A stretch of 64,000 nt of DNA, taken from Hermatobates lingyangjiaoensis. Lineage: Eukaryota > Arthropoda > Insecta > Hemiptera > Hermatobatidae. This document shows, in pieces, positions 58,870 through 64,000 of this stretch (positions within the stretch are counted from its first letter, which is position 1; every line of letters starts with the position of its first letter). Location of the stretch: positions 1,116,001-1,180,000 of the forward strand of contig JAPFBL010000049.1 in the NCBI GenBank assembly GCA_026182355.1. Reading direction: 5' to 3'. A model generated the notes under the pieces. The model was not told the DNA's origin. It ran no database searches and saw nothing but the letters and a program-made list of their open reading frames with translations. A program made the position numbers and the translations under genes.

Positions 58870-59035
58870 AAGGTGAGGAGGAAATAAACTAGGGAGAAGG
58901 AGGTCTGCATGTCTAAGCGTGCGACAGGAGTGCTAGAGGTAGACGCACATGCTGGGCGAGTGGCAGGCTGTAAGCGGGCGCAGCCGCCCTGTACACCCCC
59001 ACCCAACCACTCTCCCACCAACTAGCCACTTAGAC
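58870..59035. promoter_or_regulatory. isolated GC-rich, CpG-containing island
   Basis: About 165 bases with many CG dinucleotides (gtctaagcgtgcgacagg, gtagacgcac, gtaagcgggcgcagccgcc) and a C-rich tail (acacccccacccaaccac) stand in DNA that is otherwise about 70% A+T. It could be a promoter or 5' UTR of a host gene outside the recognised features, or a GC-rich repeat. No start codon or TATA can be assigned. Confidence 0.3.
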
Positions 59036-59714
59036 CATTCGTCATTATTTCATCCCTATTAGCAAACAGCATCGACTTATATTATTAAAATATTATTTAC
59101 AAAAAATCATGATTCGAAAAATTGCACTTAAAAAATAAACTAATATAATTGCTAGGCGGAAAAAAATTAGAATATTGGCCATTGGGAGTTACCATACCAT
59201 ATACAACTTGATAAATTGAAATAAGATTTACAAGAAATAATTAATTAAAAAGAAGAGAGTAAAAAAGATAGATGAGAAGTTTTATCAGTTGCAACTCTTT
59301 TGCCACCAGGCTGGTTATCTGATATGCAAGCCTCCTTTACTGTATTAAACAAATTTCTATATTAAAATGAATCTAACTTCCCTTTCAGTATCCCAGAATA
59401 ATGAATCTGTTTCTACAAAAATTCCACACTGAAACAAATGATTATTTTTTACTGAAGGAGGAAGTAAAAAGATGGCATTTTAATGATCTTACAATGGTCA
59501 CGTCATTCAACGTGAGGAACTCTCCATATTCTAGATGAAGTTGAATAAACAAATTTAGTTCCTCAAAACTTCAAACAGATTTATACATTTCAACCAACTA
59601 TGTTACCAAACTCAGTTTAAATCCTACATAAAGAAATATTCTTTATAACCTTACTGCGACCTTACACTTTGACTACCACATGTTCACAGGTCAGCACTCC
59701 TACAAGTCCTTTAA

Positions 59715-59890
59715 CTACAATATCTTTATACATTCATCCTTCATATAATCCTCCAGCTTCCGAAAAATAGATGAATTCACTAGATCTTTTTGATCGTTGA
59801 ATGTTTTGACATTTCTATATTTCATAACGAAGTATATTTCTTCGTAAATTGGAGGATTATATGAAAGTCGAATAAATGAAGATGTTGGAG
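59715..59890. repeat. inverted repeat, about 30-base arms
   Basis: ttcatccttcatataatcct near 59733 is complementary to aggattatatgaaagtcg-aataaatgaa at 59852-59882. The 72-residue minus-strand frame lies inside it. The left arm is the dispersed block also found at 57540. Confidence 0.75.
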
Positions 59891-59939
59891 ATAGGGTGAC
59901 CGGTGAGAGTGGGGCAGTGGCGTTGTTAATCAAATTGTA

Positions 59940-60837
59940 CAGTATTAATATGGTTACAAAGTTGAGTATTGCTTAAATTTCCACTTTCCAACGAGGCAAG
60001 GTTTTGCTAAGACTGAGTGCCCACGATATATCACTTTGTTCACCTCAAAGTGATTGATGATCTCGCGTACAGTGACCATATATGGTCTAGCTTCGACAAT
60101 TGGTTGCTATCTTTTAATTCTTACTGTACACTCGTCGTCACAGTTTTTCCTGTCCTATCTGAAATGTTAAACAACAGAAGACGTCCACGCCTCCGACCCC
60201 TATATATTTATTATTAATTTCAATCTGGTCCTTGAACTCTTCAAAGAACAAGTCCTTGGGGACCTCCATTAATTGAATACGTGGAGCTTTAGGTGGGGGG
60301 GGGGGGGGGGGAGGTGCCTGATCTTCAACTCAGGAGCTTAAAATTGAATGGTTTCCTCTAAACTCGAGGCATCTTCGCTAGATGCTATGACTGTTAGAAC
60401 TCCCCATTATCTATGGGCTTATATGCAGACATATGGGTGATGCAGATATATTGGCTTCATGCAGACAAATGTTCTCTGTTAACACCTTTTAACAATGACT
60501 AGGGTCGTCACCTGTCATTGATATGATCCACACCATATTCCTGGGTACCCAGTTTTCCTCGTCCTATGCTTCTTGCTAGGTTTTGTTCATTGCTCAAACC
60601 CCTCCTCTTACTGTGATGCCTCGGCTTAGGAAGGACGGAATTTGCCACTACTCAGTCTATCCAGGCCTGTTTCAATAATCAGTAATAGACTACTAGTTTC
60701 CCCGACTTCAGTTCCCAATATTGCATTCTGATCTTATTGTGATATTCCAAATATCAATTGGAGCAAGTCTTATGTTCTGTTCTGTAATTTTTGTTTCATG
60801 AAGGCCAGTTGGACCACCTATTTTTATTTTGATTATA

Positions 60838-60840
<3 letters not shown>
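59940..60840. other. mixed-composition DNA with poly-G
   Basis: A 17-base poly-G run lies at 60295-60311. 60230-60720 is nearly balanced in base composition, like the decayed LINEs, but no frame or motif is recognised; it may be an untranslated part of an element. A 66-residue frame at 60017 has no similarity. Confidence 0.45.

Positions 60841-60935
<95 letters not shown>
60841..60935 (+). repeat. (GT)n microsatellite
   Basis: A 95-base GT run with a single A interruption at about 60871. The His/Thr frame on the minus strand is an artefact. Confidence 0.98.
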
Positions 60936-60936
<1 letters not shown>

Positions 60937-60939
60937 AAA

Positions 60940-63640
60940 GGTTTAGGTGTAAAGTACATATATTATTTCTATGAATAAATTTTATTAAAACAGAATTAAT
61001 CATAGAAAAGTGAAATTTAAATTTTATTGCGAAAATATCAATGGTTATTATAATGCAAACTTTTTAAAAATGCCTCCTTGTATTAGAAAAATATATATAA
61101 TAAATAAGATTATGTCCATGTTAAGAATGCGAATTCTCAGCTTGCCGCTGCTGAGCTAGCTCTAAACACATAAGAACACATGGCACCAACAGGCATCTGG
61201 ATAGCGTAGACGTGCAGTCAATAGAAGCAAGGAAAGCAATGTTTCCCTTTTGATTATAGAAGCAACAATGAACGCATTTTATTCATTTTTTTATTCTTGA
61301 CGAATCTTCCATTATACTGTGAAATCATTAAAATCAGTTTAAATTATGCAGAATTTAATGCTCTCAACTTTTCTTTCCTGAATATTCGCTGACGCGTCAA
61401 CCAGTGGAGTGACTGCACGAAAAAATCCGTGCAAGGGAAGAACAGGGATATTGCGTCACTCTGGATGCAATTATTCAACACATTGCTTTCTTAAAAAGCC
61501 AAAACATAAATGTTCTTTTTCGCAGTCTGCGCTGTTAAGGAAAAGGTAATAAAATTAATTAGACCTAAATTGGTCTCATTGATGAGTTTTGAATTGGTGA
61601 ATGGTGAATTGGTGAGTTTCATACAACATTCACATAGCAAAGGGGAAGCATTCGAGCAGTCTGCTTTCATTTGTGCCAATGTTCCAGAATTTTAGTAACA
61701 ACTAGAATGATTTTTAAATGTAAAAGCTGAAATGTTGATGATGAAGATAATGTAGACTCTCTTGATTTGGGCAAATAATAATGATAAATCATAATAAAAC
61801 AATGTAGTTAGTTAAAAAACTTTCACTGCTTATTTACATAAAGAATAGTCAAACAGAAATGACCATTCAAGGAATTAAATAAACCGGTGAACACGTACCG
61901 CACGTAATTGAGCATCAAATATGACACTTATATATGAGAAGTTTGTTGTAAAAAAATTATTTGTGAAAAATCTAATGTAGACTGCCACATGAAGAATTGA
62001 TAACCAAACAAAGTTTGTTACAAACGGAGAAATATAAAAAAAGCAGTATTTACGAAAAGACTGATCTGGAAGGCTGAATAAATGATTAAGAGATTACTGA
62101 AATTGGTTATAACTACGGATTTCCATCCTTTGATCCTGGCATTTATTCTCTTTTAAAATATTTCACTCGCCTTTGGTTTTTACACCCTTCTAAAGATTAC
62201 TGTGTTCTTTATTTAATTATGATGTAAAAATATAATGGTATAGTTTCTCATAATTAATATAATGTTATGATGACTTGTAGAAAGACCAATCAATTGAACA
62301 CTTATCATTGTAACAATTTTATATTGAATCATTTAGCCAAATCACATGTCAACTGAAATTTGAAAGCTGGTAATTTCAGAGATGGCATTTTTTGTATTCT
62401 GCAGATTTAGAAATAACTTTTAAAACAACCGAAGTTGGGGTTGTTAAAGGATGTATTGATGTTAGATAGGTTCACGTTCGCCTTGAAAAATGTATTTATC
62501 TATGTGTGAAAAAAATTATAATGATTTTTGTACTACAGCCACAAATATTTTATAACTTATTATATTATCTTTCAAAATAAATTCGAAGAAGTCATAACCA
62601 CTCAAGCCATAAATACTAATACTTAATTGTGTTTCTGAAAATAGTTTGTAAAAGAAGTCAATTTTAAAAATGTCACAAAAAAAACTTCACTTTTTACAAA
62701 AAGAATTAATTACATTTCTTTTACCGTATCTATATAACATATTTTATATTTGTGATAATTACTGATAATTTACTGACCGAGAGTACAGGTCAATAGACTA
62801 ATCTGTCAGTAAGTAAAATTGTATCTTAATGTATCACTTTTAAAGATCAATATTGAAATAATTTAGATTTTTTGGTTAGGATATTTTCAGTTAGGTATCT
62901 TTTACAGATCGATAAACTTTATGGTCTTGCCAGTTCAGGTAGTACAGTTTGTATAGTAACGAATCTATGGTTCCTATTTCAGGAAAAATTGTCAAACGGT
63001 GAGACAAGTAGAGTGATGACAAAACCCTTCATACATGATCATCATCTAGAGGCAGATAATATGCTTAAAATATCAACAAGGAAATCAGATAATCTTAAAA
63101 CGAGTAAATCTATTAAAATATATAAATCGGTTTTTTTTCTTCATTACTATACTCGTAATGTGGTAAAAAATCTTATTCGCTATGAATGAGTTGGGCAATG
63201 AAGTAAAGATATTTCTCGTTGATTACAAAAATCTAGGAGTAGGTGTGTCAGACATTTTGAGGTATTCCTCTCTGTCCATTTTTAGTGAGGAGATCTGAAG
63301 ACACGTTTTGTCCCCTTTGAGAAGCTTTTGTCTCCCTTCTGTGTCAGGTAGGCCTTTCTGTTACAGATTTTCATTTATTATTTGGACTTTGCCAAGCACG
63401 TGTTAAAGTTTACCGTGGAATCTGGGCTACCCGGTTGTCTAGCCATCCTCGGGACCCCTGTCTTATCTTCTAGACCTTCTGGGGTGAGGTGGAAATTTGA
63501 AGAGACAGACAGAAATCGGTTTATATGTTATTATAAGTAATATATGCAGAAAAATCAAATTAAACAAGTGATGCAATCCATAAAGTCCAAAACCATTAGA
63601 AAAAAGAAAAACTGTCGTTGCCAGTCTTGGGAGCGATTCA
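60940..63640. other. AT-rich DNA, no recognised gene
   Basis: Frames at 61510 (61 residues) and 62872 (105 residues, containing KISTRKSDNLKTSKSIKIYK) are open but unlike anything known. 61370-61470 and 63240-63490 are GC-richer patches without identified function. No splice-site pattern joins them. Confidence 0.45.
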
Positions 63641-63647
63641 CATCTAT

Positions 63648-63690
63648 CTTCCTGATGACGAGGCCATCAAAATATAATAGTGATATCCTG
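63648..63690 (+). ncRNA. hammerhead-like motif, family G (degenerate)
   Basis: CTTC, core CTGATGA (63652-63658), one C, a weak stem II (GA...TC around GGCCA), AAA in place of GAA, ATAT, A, then ATAGTGATATCC. Stem I is poor. The downstream tcctgtttcatttctgagct tail resembles families C-F in layout. Confidence 0.35.
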
Positions 63691-63755
63691 TTTCATTTCT
63701 GAGCTTCCTTTTTGTGAATATAGTTTATTTAGTTCGTGGAATCGTTTCTTTTATC

Positions 63756-63912
63756 ATCAAACCACAATATGAAATGGGGAAAAAAGACAGTTGGGTATTG
63801 ACTCTGACGAAGACCGCTTGTTACGGTTGAAAGATCTTAGACTTTTTTCCCCATTTCATATTGTAGTGTGATCATTGATTGCTATTCACGTGTTTATGTG
63901 AAATCTTGTTAT
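63756..63912. repeat. foldback element, family A (copy A5)
   Basis: The inverted repeat 63756-63873 has a shortened left arm, followed by the outer block attgctattcacgtgtttatgtgaaatc split over 63874-63905. The plus-strand motif at 63800-63842 keeps GACT, CTGACGA, stem II GACCG...CGGTT, GAA and AGATCT, but the distal stem I half is AGAC, one mismatch to GACT. Confidence 0.85.
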
Positions 63913-64000
63913 ATATATATTGAGCTTGAATTACAAGGTACAAAATCAGAAGAAAGATGATCTAATGTTAACTTATTATTTTGGGAAATAATTATTTATA

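Noticed and set aside
62872..63189. Real 105-residue gene
   Set aside because: The frame is open but begins with a non-ATG codon, has no recognised domain, and lies in A/T-rich DNA where such frames arise by chance.

Overview
This is an AT-rich eukaryotic (nuclear) window that looks like intergenic, repeat-laden arthropod DNA, most likely from an insect. The basis is strong A+T bias, long (TA)n, (CA)n, (GA)n and poly-G tracts, no bacterial operon or RBS pattern, and remains of several retroelement classes common in insects: a Jockey-like LINE, an R1/LOA-like LINE, a Penelope-like element, a Ty3/gypsy fragment, a Helitron and a tRNA-derived SINE. The species cannot be named from the sequence. 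I found no convincing host protein-coding gene; two very short candidate exons near 52.4-52.9 kb are listed with low confidence.

Layout. 1-2.2 kb: decayed Jockey-type LINE. 2.5-4 kb: foldback and tandem repeats. 10.3-13.2 kb: a mosaic of repeat family X/Y, a minisatellite and a foldback. 14.8-16.1 kb: R1/LOA-type LINE with RNase H. 22.5-24.2 kb: Helitron remnant with both ends and a broken helicase C-terminus. 25.2-28.3 kb: foldback elements, then a minus-strand Penelope-like element. 30.7-31.8 kb: SINE and a 28-30-bp minisatellite. 36.2-38.6 kb: perfect inverted repeat, full X/Y element, foldback. 41.7 kb: LINE RT scrap. 45.6-50.3 kb: three foldbacks and two X/Y elements tail-to-tail. 53.9-54.4 kb: gypsy pol scrap. 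55.3-55.7 kb: large palindrome of Penelope-type ends. 58.9 kb: isolated GC-rich island. 63.6-63.9 kb: more foldback elements.

The main finding is a recurring architecture. At least seven repeat families that differ in sequence carry the core CUGANGA - one unpaired base - stem II hairpin - GAA (or AAA) - a short self-complementary block - N. Three to six bases then follow that can pair with the bases just before CUGANGA. This fits a minimal type I hammerhead ribozyme whose tiny stem III is palindromic, as expected if it works as a dimer. Most copies lie in large inverted repeats. One family sits at the 3' end of the Penelope-like element, which agrees with the known presence of hammerheads in Penelope-like terminal repeats.

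The second finding is an apparently unnamed 1.7-kb repeat (X/Y) with short terminal inverted repeats, an internal microsatellite-seeding site and a decayed reading frame shared between copies. All ribozyme and element calls come from reading by eye; none has been tested by folding or database search.
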